From: Thermoplasmata archaeon
GTDB taxonomy: Archaea; Thermoplasmatota; Thermoplasmata; UBA184
Assembly: GCA_021827545.1 (NCBI GenBank)
Contig: JAKAVH010000190.1
Location: forward strand, 1 to 6,333
Reading direction: 5' to 3'
DNA: 6,333 bases
Position 1 is the first letter of the stretch; the number at the start of each line of letters is the position of its first letter. This document shows positions 1 through 5,709 of this stretch, one piece after another. The notes beneath the pieces were generated by a model that made no database searches, was not told the DNA's origin, and was given only the letters and a program-made list of their open reading frames with translations. A program made the position numbers and the translations under genes.

Positions 1-95
1 TTGATACGGCCCGGGACGCCCGGAGTTCGCGTGCGATAGAATTCGAGCCCGAGCTCCCGTTCGGCGGCGGGCGGGGTCCAAACGGGCTCCACCAC
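1..95 (-). CDS. truD: Probable tRNA pseudouridine synthase TruD, N-terminus only (runs off left edge)
   Basis: Only the first 31 complete codons are in the window. They read from a GTG at 95 (a second GTG follows at 92) and include ERELGLEFY, then RTRTPGVPGRI at the left edge. This matches what I recall of archaeal TruD/Pus7 N-termini: an E-R-x-x-G-x-x-x-Y block followed by a Thr/Pro-Gly-x-x-Gly-Arg-Ile segment leading to the PEDFxVxE motif, which here would lie outside the window. TruD isomerises a uridine in tRNA (U13 in characterised members). An in-frame stop lies at 126-128 with no other start between, so GTG 95 or 92 is the start. An AT-rich taataat box (117-123) sits about 25 bp upstream, which suits a leaderless transcript. 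The gene is divergent from the neighbour starting at 156. The family call rests on a short recalled pattern and the catalytic domain is not visible. Confidence 0.6.
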   Translation of the reverse strand, partial: MVEPVWTPPAAERELGLEFYRTRTPGVPGRI

Positions 96-155
96 GCCCG
101 GGGAAGCCGGGCCGTCATTATTACGTCAGGGTTGGATTCGCCCCGAGTGGGCCCG
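96..155. promoter_or_regulatory. Short divergent promoter region with one AT-rich box
   Basis: Only 60 bp separate the GTG at 95 (minus) from the ATG at 156 (plus). The single AT-rich patch is attatta at 117-123, which reads taataat on the minus strand, in otherwise strongly GC-rich DNA. Its centre is about 25 bp from the minus-strand start and about 36 bp from the plus-strand start. It could therefore act as an archaeal TATA box for both genes, giving a leaderless transcript leftward and a leader of about 10 nt rightward. A 6-bp inverted repeat (gcccgg 96-101, ccgggc 107-112) lies next to the leftward start. Promoter function is inferred from position and composition only. Confidence 0.4.
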
Positions 156-632
156 ATGATCCAGGCGACCGCCCGGGTCCTGAAGAACGTCATCGAGATC
201 GAGGTCGGTCGCGAGACGTGGATCTGCCGTCCCATCGAGGCCGGCCAGGAGGGCCTCGGGCGGCGGATCGCGGCGTTGTTCTCGACGGATTACATCACGT
301 ACCGACCCGACGCGCCCGAGGAGGTCTTTTCGACGGTCTCCTATCGGGCGAAGCCGGACCAGATCCGCATCCGAATGGGCGAGGAGCAATGGAAGACCGA
401 GTCGACGGTCTTCGGTCCGATGACGATCGAGTACGGCGGGATCCCGTACACGATCAACGAGCGGCTCACCGGCCGCTTTGCGGTCATGAACGGGGGGCGA
501 CCGGTCGCGGTCGGCCAGCTCGGGTTCCGCTCGTGCACGATCCGAGAGTACCCGGCCGAGCTCGAGGTCTTTCTCGCGAATCTCGCGCTCGGCTACGTGA
601 TCCGGACCCTAACCTGGGAGATGTTCGGGTAG
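156..632 (+). CDS. Conserved-looking hypothetical protein, 158 residues
   Basis: I do not recognise the family with confidence. The protein begins MIQATARVLK and alternates short hydrophobic beta-like segments with charged turns: NVIEIEV near residue 11, QIRIRM near 69, MTIEYGGIPYTI near 89-100 and GRFAVMNGGRPVAVGQLGF near 106-124. It ends in one hydrophobic helix, about residues 135-150 (ELEVFLANLALGYVIR). There is no signal peptide. A beta barrel with a buried C-terminal helix recalls the LURP-one/tubby-like fold, but that is a weak inference from pattern. I chose ATG 156 over an in-frame TTG at 132, because TTG 132 would leave almost no distance from the putative TATA box at 117-123. The reading frame stays open upstream to the window edge without another start codon, but its third positions are less GC-rich there. 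The gene converges with the permease gene, with 4 bp between stops. Confidence 0.7.
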   Translation: MIQATARVLKNVIEIEVGRETWICRPIEAGQEGLGRRIAALFSTDYITYRPDAPEEVFSTVSYRAKPDQIRIRMGEEQWKTESTVFGPMTIEYGGIPYTINERLTGRFAVMNGGRPVAVGQLGFRSCTIREYPAELEVFLANLALGYVIRTLTWEMFG

Positions 633-636
633 TCCG

Positions 637-2079
637 TCAGGGCCGGCGCCCGATCGGGACCGGCGGAGGAGGTACCGTTGCCCGGGCGCTCGCGTGCAGG
701 GAATTCCCGCCGGGGTGCAGGTGACGAACCCGGTGCGCGGAGTGATGCGGGAGCTGGAAGAGGTGGTACGGGATCGCGAGCAGCACCCCGGCGCCCACGA
801 GGATCGTGATCGCCGCGATCGAGTAGGCGAGGTGCACCCCGTAGGTCGCGTAGAGCCAGCCGCCGGCAAGGGTACCGAGGAGGCTCCCCGCGCCGGCGAA
901 CGCGTTGTAGAGGCCGAGCGCCCGTCCACGGGCCGCCCGCCCGACGAGGCGGACGAGGAAGAGCGTGCTGGCGGTGCTGATGAACGCCCAGGTCACCCCA
1001 AGAAGCGCGTTGAGGAGCGTGAGCCACGCGAGGAGTCCGGGGGAGCCGAGGCCGAGAAGGACGTAGATCGGCCCCCACAGGAAGAGGAGCATCAGGACGA
1101 TCCGGCCGGCCAGCGACTCGAGGAACACCGACTTCGGCGAATGCCGGTCTACGGCCTTGCCCGAGTGGAAGAAGAGCGCGGTCGACGCCGCCGCCGAGCC
1201 GAGGTAGACGATGAAGACCCCCGCGTCGGAGAAGTGCGCCGACTTCCACAGGAAGACCGGGAACGGGCCGTAGAAGATGTCGAAGCCGACGCTCATGATC
1301 CCGAGCGCGGCGAGGAAGAGGAACTCCCGCCCCGGCAACCGCTCGGAGGTCGGTCGAGTGAGGTCGACGAGCCCAACGACCCGGGCGCGGACGTGGCGGA
1401 GACGCTCGACGACCCCACGGTGGAGGTGGACGAGGTCGGCGACGCTGAGACGGTCGACGCGGGCCGCGGCCGGTGGCTCCTCGATCCACGCCCACGCGAT
1501 CCCGGCCGATACGAGCGCGAGGACGCCGGAGAGGATCAGGAGCGCGGTCATGACCTGGATCGCCGGCTGGTTGAGTCCGACCACGAAGAGCCAGACGAAC
1601 CCGAGCGCGAGTCCGACGGTCGTGCCGAGGCCCGAGATGAGGCCGAAGAGCCCGATGTCCGCGGGCCACCACCGCCGGTGGCGGGTCTCGAGCAGGAGCA
1701 TCGTGCCGATCGGCGCGCTCGCGGCGGAGGCGAGCCCCTCGACGACGTTGAGCCAGAAGTAGGTCAGGAGATCGTGGGCGAGCGCGATCAGGATGATGCT
1801 GACGCCGGTGGCGAGGAACGATCCGACGAGGAAAAATTTACGATGGGCGATCCGGTCCGAAAGGTTGCCCCAGAGGATCGTGAACGGCACCTGGCTCATC
1901 GCGCTCGCCGCGATGATAATCGTGACGGCGAAGGCGGTCGCGCCGAAGTGCTGGAGCGCGAGCAGCGGGATCAGGGGCGTCGCGATCCCGTCCGAGATCG
2001 CGAGCGGCAGGTACGCGAGGAACCAGAGGTCGCTCGACGAGGGCCGGACGACGACGTGCGCCTTGATGTCGACCGACAC
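637..2079 (-). CDS. Major facilitator superfamily permease, 12 helices, with His-rich C-terminal tail
   Basis: A 480-residue integral membrane protein with 12 predicted helices. Six lie between residues 17 and 199 and six between 251 and 440, joined by a charged cytoplasmic loop at about 200-250. The MFS motif A is clear between helices 2 and 3 (GNLSDRIAHRKFF, 71-83), with a degenerate counterpart in the second half (GKAVDRHSPK, 307-316). RGRALGLYNAFAGAGSLLG (385-403) matches the loop 10-11/helix 11 region of drug or sugar efflux MFS proteins. The substrate cannot be read from the sequence; efflux of a small molecule is the usual role of such 12-helix members. After helix 12 there is a soluble tail (441-480) with six histidines within residues 445-462, followed by a proline run. 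Translation starts at GTG 2079. No other start is seen in frame upstream, and a TATA-like box lies at 2123-2130. The gene appears to be transcribed alone or behind the gene ending at 2197. Confidence 0.9.
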   Translation of the reverse strand: MSVDIKAHVVVRPSSSDLWFLAYLPLAISDGIATPLIPLLALQHFGATAFAVTIIIAASAMSQVPFTILWGNLSDRIAHRKFFLVGSFLATGVSIILIALAHDLLTYFWLNVVEGLASAASAPIGTMLLLETRHRRWWPADIGLFGLISGLGTTVGLALGFVWLFVVGLNQPAIQVMTALLILSGVLALVSAGIAWAWIEEPPAAARVDRLSVADLVHLHRGVVERLRHVRARVVGLVDLTRPTSERLPGREFLFLAALGIMSVGFDIFYGPFPVFLWKSAHFSDAGVFIVYLGSAAASTALFFHSGKAVDRHSPKSVFLESLAGRIVLMLLFLWGPIYVLLGLGSPGLLAWLTLLNALLGVTWAFISTASTLFLVRLVGRAARGRALGLYNAFAGAGSLLGTLAGGWLYATYGVHLAYSIAAITILVGAGVLLAIPYHLFQLPHHSAHRVRHLHPGGNSLHASARATVPPPPVPIGRRP

Positions 2080-2196
2080 GCCGATCGCCCCCGGAGTAAG
2101 TAGTCGAATTCCGGAGTCGGGAGCATAAAGAATCGGTTCTTCGCGCAGCGCGTCCGGTCCGCGCTGGCTCCCGGCGACGGAGAGTGCCCGCGGCGT
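2080..2196 (-). promoter_or_regulatory. Promoter region of the first MFS permease with TATA-like box and overlapping dyad
   Basis: This 117-bp gap lies between two minus-strand genes. Reading the minus strand, ctttatgc (positions 2130-2123) is the clearest TATA-like element. Start of transcription about 25 bp downstream would fall near 2100, leaving a leader of about 20 nt before GTG 2079. A perfect AT-rich inverted repeat, aagaa 2128-2132 and ttctt 2137-2141 with a 4-nt spacer, overlaps the start of this box and the expected BRE position. It could be a repressor site. Alternatively, its T-rich minus-strand sequence could help end transcription of the gene stopping at 2197. No strong ribosome binding site is seen. 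Confidence 0.4.
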
Positions 2197-2778
2197 TCAC
2201 TTCGCGGGTACGTCGAGCGTCCGCAAGAGTTCGCGATGCTCGCGGTCCGAGATCCACTCGACGCGAAGATAGTCCCGGAGGAACTCGTCCGAGACCCCGA
2301 AGCGCCGGGCCTCCACCACGACGAATCGGTACGCCTCGACCTCCGTCCAGCGTCGCACGTAACTGACCCCCGGGGGCCAGAGGTCGGCCCCATCCCGTCG
2401 CTGCAGGACGTGGCAGAGCTCGTGATAGATGTCCATGAACAGCATCAGGGGTGAGCTCGTGCGCAGATGGCTCTCGCCGATCACGATGCAATCCTTGTCG
2501 GGGGAGAGGACCGGGCGCCACTCCCGTCGCGCGCCCCCCGGCGCCGTGAACGGAGCGACGTACATCCAGAGGTCCTGGGCGACGAGCTCGATCTCGGTCT
2601 CGGAGAATAGGCGGTGTCGAGCCTTGGGATCGGCCACCATCCGTTCTGCGGGCGTGAGCCGGTCGAGGCCGGGGAACGCGGCAAGCAACGCGTGCCGCCC
2701 GATCGGGAGGTCGCGCGCGACGCGGAAGCCCGGGGGCGCGACCTCGCCGGCCGGAGCCGGGGCGGCAGTACGGCTCAT
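2197..2778 (-). CDS. Predicted zinc metallopeptidase-like protein with HExxH motif, 193 residues
   Basis: The central helix carries HELCHVLQRR at residues 119-128, a canonical HExxH zinc-binding and catalytic motif preceded by hydrophobic LMLFMDIY. A glutamate-bearing helix follows (WTEVEAYRFVVVEARRFG, 144-161), so E146 or E148 could be the third zinc ligand, as in gluzincin-like proteins. The segment before the motif (DKDCIVIGESHL, 94-105) looks like the edge strand that normally lies beside the active-site helix. No signal peptide or transmembrane helix is evident, so it is probably cytosolic. The family is unknown to me; ImmA/IrrE-like or SprT-like relatives are possible but not shown. The start at ATG 2778 is supported by atttatc at 2804-2810 (read on the minus strand) about 25-30 bp upstream, fitting a leaderless transcript. 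It is divergent from the P1 hydrolase gene. Confidence 0.75.
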   Translation of the reverse strand: MSRTAAPAPAGEVAPPGFRVARDLPIGRHALLAAFPGLDRLTPAERMVADPKARHRLFSETEIELVAQDLWMYVAPFTAPGGARREWRPVLSPDKDCIVIGESHLRTSSPLMLFMDIYHELCHVLQRRDGADLWPPGVSYVRRWTEVEAYRFVVVEARRFGVSDEFLRDYLRVEWISDREHRELLRTLDVPAK

Positions 2779-2869
2779 CCGAATCTAGGGAACCCCCGTG
2801 AGAGATAAATCCCCGCTGCGCGCACCGCGGTCCACCTAGTGTTTTGGACCGGACCGTGCTGTCGGTCCC
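2779..2869. promoter_or_regulatory. Divergent intergenic region with TATA-like boxes for the metallopeptidase and P1 hydrolase genes
   Basis: On the minus strand the sequence atttatctc (2810-2802) is a good archaeal TATA match, with its centre about 28 bp before ATG 2778. On the plus strand the best candidate is the weaker gttttgg at 2841-2847, about 25 bp before GTG 2870. Both spacings fit leaderless transcription. The leftward box is well supported by contrast with the GC-rich surroundings; the rightward one is weak. Confidence 0.45.
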
Positions 2870-3892
2870 GTGGCGGTGCGCCGGATAGATTTCGGTGAGA
2901 TCCCCGGCGTCGCCGTCGGCCATGCCGAGAGCGAGGACGGCGGCAGCGGAGTGACGGTCGTCCGATTTGACCGACCCGCGCCCACCGTCGTCGACGTGCG
3001 GGGGGGTGCCTCGGCGACCTACGACACCGCCTCCCTGTCGCTCGACGCGACGTTCGGGCGTCGCTGGGCGGTCTTCTTCTCCGGCGGAAGCCTCTACGGC
3101 TTGGACGCGGCCCGGGGCGTGCGCACGGAGATCCTCCAACGCGGCGGGGGCCACCGCGCGTTCCGCAACCCGAACGTCGTGGTCCCGATCTCCGGCGCTG
3201 CGCTGTTCGACCTGCCCGTGCGGTCGGGGTCGTTGCCGGATTATCTGCCGCTCGGCTTCGAGGCGAGCCGACGCTCCCGGGCCGGAAGGGTGGCCACCGG
3301 GCGGGTGGGTGCCGGCGCGGGCGCGACGGTCGGAAAGTACCTCGGTCGCGGCCGCGCAATGGCCGGCGGACTCGGCGCGGCGGCGAACCGGGACCCGGCC
3401 TACGGTGCCCTCGGCGTCCTCGTGGTCGTGAACGCGGTCGGCGCGGTCCGGGACCCCGGGACGGGTTCGTGGGTCGCCGGCGCTCGGGGCCCACGGGGAG
3501 CGATCGTGCCGCCGCAACCGACCCGGGTCCCGCGGGGCGGGGCGGCCCACACGACGCTCGCGATCGTCGTTACCGAACTCGCGGTCGGTCGGCCGGTGCT
3601 CGCTCGGGTCGCCGCCATGGTCCACTCCGGTCTCTCCGCCGCGATCGTACCGTTCCACAGCGCGGTCGATGGGGACGTCGTCTTCGCGGCCACGACCGAC
3701 CGACGGTCCCCCCGGGCCCGGGAGTCTCGTCCCGGGGGCCTCGCCGACCACCTCGGGACCCGGGCCGCCCATCTCGCGATAGAGGCGACCCTGGCCGCGG
3801 TCCGGCCGAGACGGTCGCCCTCCCGCCGACGCTCGCTCGGCCGGAGCGCGGGGGATCGCGGTCACGCCGACGCGCCCGTCGGTCGACGGTAG
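2870..3892 (+). CDS. P1-family (DmpA/NylC-like) N-terminal-nucleophile aminopeptidase or amidohydrolase
   Basis: The 340-residue protein matches the P1/peptidase S58 family along its length: IPGVAVGH (11-18), GVTVVRF (27-33), VDVRGGA (41-47), GGSLYGLDAARGV (72-84), VVPISGAALFDLPV (104-117), GAGAGATVGKYLG (147-159), VVVNAVGAV (185-193), AAHTTLAIVVT (225-235) and DGDVVFAATT (267-276). By alignment with NylC and DmpA from memory, K156, N188 and T228 are the catalytic set. Chain cleavage before T228 would free its amino group as the nucleophile. Characterised members cut N-terminal residues from peptides or hydrolyse amides and esters, including D- and beta-amino acid substrates. The residue before the nucleophile is His227, where many relatives have Asn or Gly. 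An Arg-rich tail of about 30 residues follows residue 310 and looks like an extension. The protein lacks a signal peptide. GTG 2870 is the only start after the in-frame stop at 2837. Confidence 0.88.
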   Translation: MAVRRIDFGEIPGVAVGHAESEDGGSGVTVVRFDRPAPTVVDVRGGASATYDTASLSLDATFGRRWAVFFSGGSLYGLDAARGVRTEILQRGGGHRAFRNPNVVVPISGAALFDLPVRSGSLPDYLPLGFEASRRSRAGRVATGRVGAGAGATVGKYLGRGRAMAGGLGAAANRDPAYGALGVLVVVNAVGAVRDPGTGSWVAGARGPRGAIVPPQPTRVPRGGAAHTTLAIVVTELAVGRPVLARVAAMVHSGLSAAIVPFHSAVDGDVVFAATTDRRSPRARESRPGGLADHLGTRAAHLAIEATLAAVRPRRSPSRRRSLGRSAGDRGHADAPVGRR

Positions 3893-3962
3893 GGGGCGCG
3901 CCCGCTCGCCCGGGGAGGCGGTCGGGTGGAGGCGCGCGAGCGCGAGCGGTCCCCGGGGGTCC
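3893..3962. other. Convergent intergenic spacer with long-loop inverted repeat
   Basis: This 70-bp, very GC-rich spacer separates the stop codons of the P1 hydrolase gene and the second MFS gene. An 8-bp inverted repeat is present (ccgctcgc 3902-3909, gcgagcgg 3942-3949) with a 32-nt loop. There is no T-rich run on either strand, so I do not call a terminator. Confidence 0.25.
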
Positions 3963-5426
3963 CTACGATCCGCCCTGCATCGCCTTCGCGTCGTCACGAG
4001 CCGGGAGGGCGTCGGGGCTCGATCCGCTCTCCGCGCGCACCCCGCCGTTGTCAGCGAGGAGCCACGAGGGCTCCGAGTCGAGAGGACTCGGAGCCTCGGG
4101 CAGCCGAGCGACCCCCTCGAGGGGAACACCCCGCTCGCGACCCCTTGTGAGTCCGACGAACAGCCCCCCGACCACGTAGACGGTCCCCTGGATCTCGAGC
4201 AGCGGCACGATGCCGACCGTATTCCCCAGGAACGACGCCAAAAGCGCCCCCGAGGCCATCGTGAGGAGGGCCACCGTCTGCACGAACGAGAGATAGCGTC
4301 CCCGGAACTCCGGCCCGACCGCGGTCTGCTGCAGCGACGCGTACGCGGCCCCGAAGCCGGCGGCCGGGAATCCCACGGCCACGACGATCAGGAACGCCCA
4401 GCCGATCTGAGGGTCCCAGTACGGATAGTTGAACAGGAGGAGATCGAGCATGCCGAATGTGACGGACGCGATCGGCAGGACACGGTGCGCTCGCCATTGA
4501 CGGGCCCGAGAGGCGACCAGCGCTCCGCCGAGGATCCCGCCGACCGCCTCGAGCGAGAGAAACCAGCCATAGTCCGGTCCGGAACCGTGGAGCACGGCCA
4601 CCACGAACGGGGCGGCGAGCGTACCGAAGACCCCTTCGCCGAAATATACGGTCGCGGAGAGAACGAGGAGGATCATCGCGGTGCGCGCGGTCCGGGTCGC
4701 GGCGACCCCCCCGAGCCATTCGGCCCTGAGGCGGCGTAGGGCGGAGAGCGTCCGGGATGTCCCGCGTGGGGGGCGCGGAACGCGGTACTGCTCGACCACC
4801 GGCAGCAACACCGCAGCGGCGACCACGAAGCTTCCCAGGTCGAGCCAAGCGACCCCGGCGAGGCCATAGACCCCGACGAGGATCCCGCCGATCCCGGCAC
4901 CCGCAAGCCGGGCGAGCTGGCGGCCGGACCCGTACATCGAGTTGGCCTGCAGCAGGAGCTCCGCGGGGACGATCTCGGGGATCAGGGCCCCTTCGGCGGG
5001 GGGAAAGAACGCCCCCACCGCGGATTCGAACCCGAGGACGGCGTAGACGACACCGATCTCCCCGACCGCATGAACGAAAAGGAGGGGCACGAGGCCGGCC
5101 GCGAGCAGGAGGTTCGTCGCGATCATCGTCCGGCGCCGCGACCAACGATCGACGTAAACCCCGGCGACACTGCCGACCAGGGCTTGGGGAACCACGGCGG
5201 TGAGCAACGCGGCCCCGGTCGCGAGGGTAGACCCGGTGAGGAGATAGACGAAGTACACCAATCCCACCGAGAGCGCCCAGTCGCCCACCTGGGAGACCAC
5301 GCCGGCCGTGAGCACGAGCCGGAAGCTGGGGCTTCTCAGCGCTCCCCACCGGCCCGGGCGTGTGGCCTCGCTCTCGGACCGATCCACGATGACGGAGGGG
5401 ACCGCCTGCCCATGGAGCGAACTCAC
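3963..5426 (-). CDS. MFS permease of DHA3/MFS_3 type (MefA/EntS-like efflux), 487 residues
   Basis: A polytopic membrane protein with a short cytoplasmic N-terminus (about 1-33), then the DHA3 pattern. Helix 1 is LVLTAGVVSQVGDWALSVG (38-56) and carries the small-residue, Gln and Gly-Asp positions typical of this group. A motif A loop follows (GVYVDRWSRRRTM, 89-101). Next is the family hallmark, FFPPAEGALIPEIVPAELLL (140-159), then QANSMYGSGRQLARLAGAGIG (160-180) leading into helix 6. The second half includes GPEFRGRYLSFVQTV (371-385), the conserved RGR loop. Known relatives export macrolides or siderophores by proton antiport; the substrate here cannot be assigned. A polar, Ser/Pro/Asp-rich tail of about 58 residues (430-487) follows the last helix. 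Translation starts at GTG 5426, with GTG 5387 as a possible alternative. No clear TATA box lies at the leaderless position, but several dyads lie within 90 bp upstream. The HTH-CBS gene is upstream on the same strand, 388 bp away. Confidence 0.9.
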   Translation of the reverse strand: MSSLHGQAVPSVIVDRSESEATRPGRWGALRSPSFRLVLTAGVVSQVGDWALSVGLVYFVYLLTGSTLATGAALLTAVVPQALVGSVAGVYVDRWSRRRTMIATNLLLAAGLVPLLFVHAVGEIGVVYAVLGFESAVGAFFPPAEGALIPEIVPAELLLQANSMYGSGRQLARLAGAGIGGILVGVYGLAGVAWLDLGSFVVAAAVLLPVVEQYRVPRPPRGTSRTLSALRRLRAEWLGGVAATRTARTAMILLVLSATVYFGEGVFGTLAAPFVVAVLHGSGPDYGWFLSLEAVGGILGGALVASRARQWRAHRVLPIASVTFGMLDLLLFNYPYWDPQIGWAFLIVVAVGFPAAGFGAAYASLQQTAVGPEFRGRYLSFVQTVALLTMASGALLASFLGNTVGIVPLLEIQGTVYVVGGLFVGLTRGRERGVPLEGVARLPEAPSPLDSEPSWLLADNGGVRAESGSSPDALPARDDAKAMQGGS

Positions 5427-5432
5427 TCGGCG

Positions 5433-5451
5433 CGCTCACGCAACGTGAGCG
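5433..5451. promoter_or_regulatory. 19-bp inverted repeat just upstream of the second MFS start
   Basis: Perfect 8-bp arms, cgctcacg (5433-5440) and cgtgagcg (5444-5451), flank the spacer caa. The repeat ends 6 bp before GTG 5426. It could be an operator for a dimeric regulator or an RNA hairpin covering the start region. Function is inferred from symmetry and position only. Confidence 0.45.
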
Positions 5452-5471
5452 ACCCGCGACGACCGAGGGTG

Positions 5472-5483
5472 CGTCCGCGGACG
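5472..5483. repeat. 12-bp perfect palindrome upstream of the second MFS gene
   Basis: The sequence cgtccgcggacg equals its own reverse complement. It lies about 46 bp upstream of GTG 5426, with its centre about 35 bp from the centre of the 19-bp dyad. It may be a protein-binding site, but in such GC-rich DNA chance is possible. Confidence 0.35.
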
Positions 5484-5492
5484 GATGGGTGC

Positions 5493-5515
5493 GGCGGCGG
5501 GCGGGGACCGCCGCC
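5493..5515. repeat. GC-rich hairpin upstream of the second MFS gene
   Basis: An 8-bp perfect stem (ggcggcgg 5493-5500, ccgccgcc 5508-5515) closes a 7-nt loop. It would form a very stable hairpin in DNA or in a leader RNA of the minus-strand MFS gene. There is no adjacent T-run. Confidence 0.35.
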
Positions 5516-5533
5516 CGGTCGGAGGAGGTCGGG

Positions 5534-5545
5534 TACGGAAATCGC
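5534..5545 (+). repeat. Copy 1 of 12-nt direct repeat tacggaaatcgc
   Basis: Identical to 5689-5700, 155 bp away. It is followed 2 nt later by a 6-bp hairpin (ggcgtc 5548-5553, gacgcc 5561-5566). The AT-bearing core stands out in GC-rich DNA. Confidence 0.4.
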
Positions 5546-5688
5546 CCGGCGTCTCGCCGCGACGCCCTCCCGGTGGAGACGCGCGATAGCGCGGGGCCGA
5601 GCGGGATCGCTCTAGGGGCGCTCTCCCCCACCGCGACATCGATGAACTACGCGGCCGCCCCCGGAGCGCACGGGGCTAGTGGACCGTC

Positions 5689-5700
5689 TACGGAAATCGC
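5689..5700 (+). repeat. Copy 2 of 12-nt direct repeat tacggaaatcgc
   Basis: Identical to 5534-5545. It is followed 9 nt later by the long hairpin at 5710-5743, so both copies precede a dyad in the same orientation. Confidence 0.4.
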
Positions 5701-5709
5701 GCGGGACGT

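Noticed and set aside
1..39. End of an upstream plus-strand gene stopping with TAG at 37-39
   Set aside because: The 12-codon fragment has no recognisable features, and the minus strand here is better explained by the TruD start.
132..155. TTG at 132 as the start of the hypothetical protein
   Set aside because: It would lie only 9 bp from the AT-rich box at 117-123; ATG 156 gives more plausible promoter spacing. It cannot be excluded without homologues.
694..2103. A 469-codon plus-strand frame opposite the first MFS gene
   Set aside because: The translation is almost entirely Glu/Arg/Asp/Pro repeats, the typical antisense shadow of a GC-rich membrane protein gene.
2775..3494. A 239-codon minus-strand frame opposite the P1 hydrolase
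   Set aside because: Low-complexity Arg/Pro translation opposite a gene with many conserved family motifs.
3902..3949. Terminator hairpin between the convergent P1 and MFS genes
   Set aside because: The 32-nt loop is long, the region is so GC-rich that 8-bp arms are expected, and no T-run follows on either strand.
1838..4129. A very long (763-codon) open frame on the minus strand
   Set aside because: It runs antisense to or out of frame with three well-supported genes and translates to low-complexity Arg/Pro/Gly-rich sequence; such frames arise from lack of stop codons in GC-rich DNA.
4051..5631. A 526-codon minus-strand frame overlapping the second MFS gene
   Set aside because: It is the +1 shadow of the MFS frame; the translation is Arg-rich with no domain pattern, while the MFS frame has clear helices and motifs.
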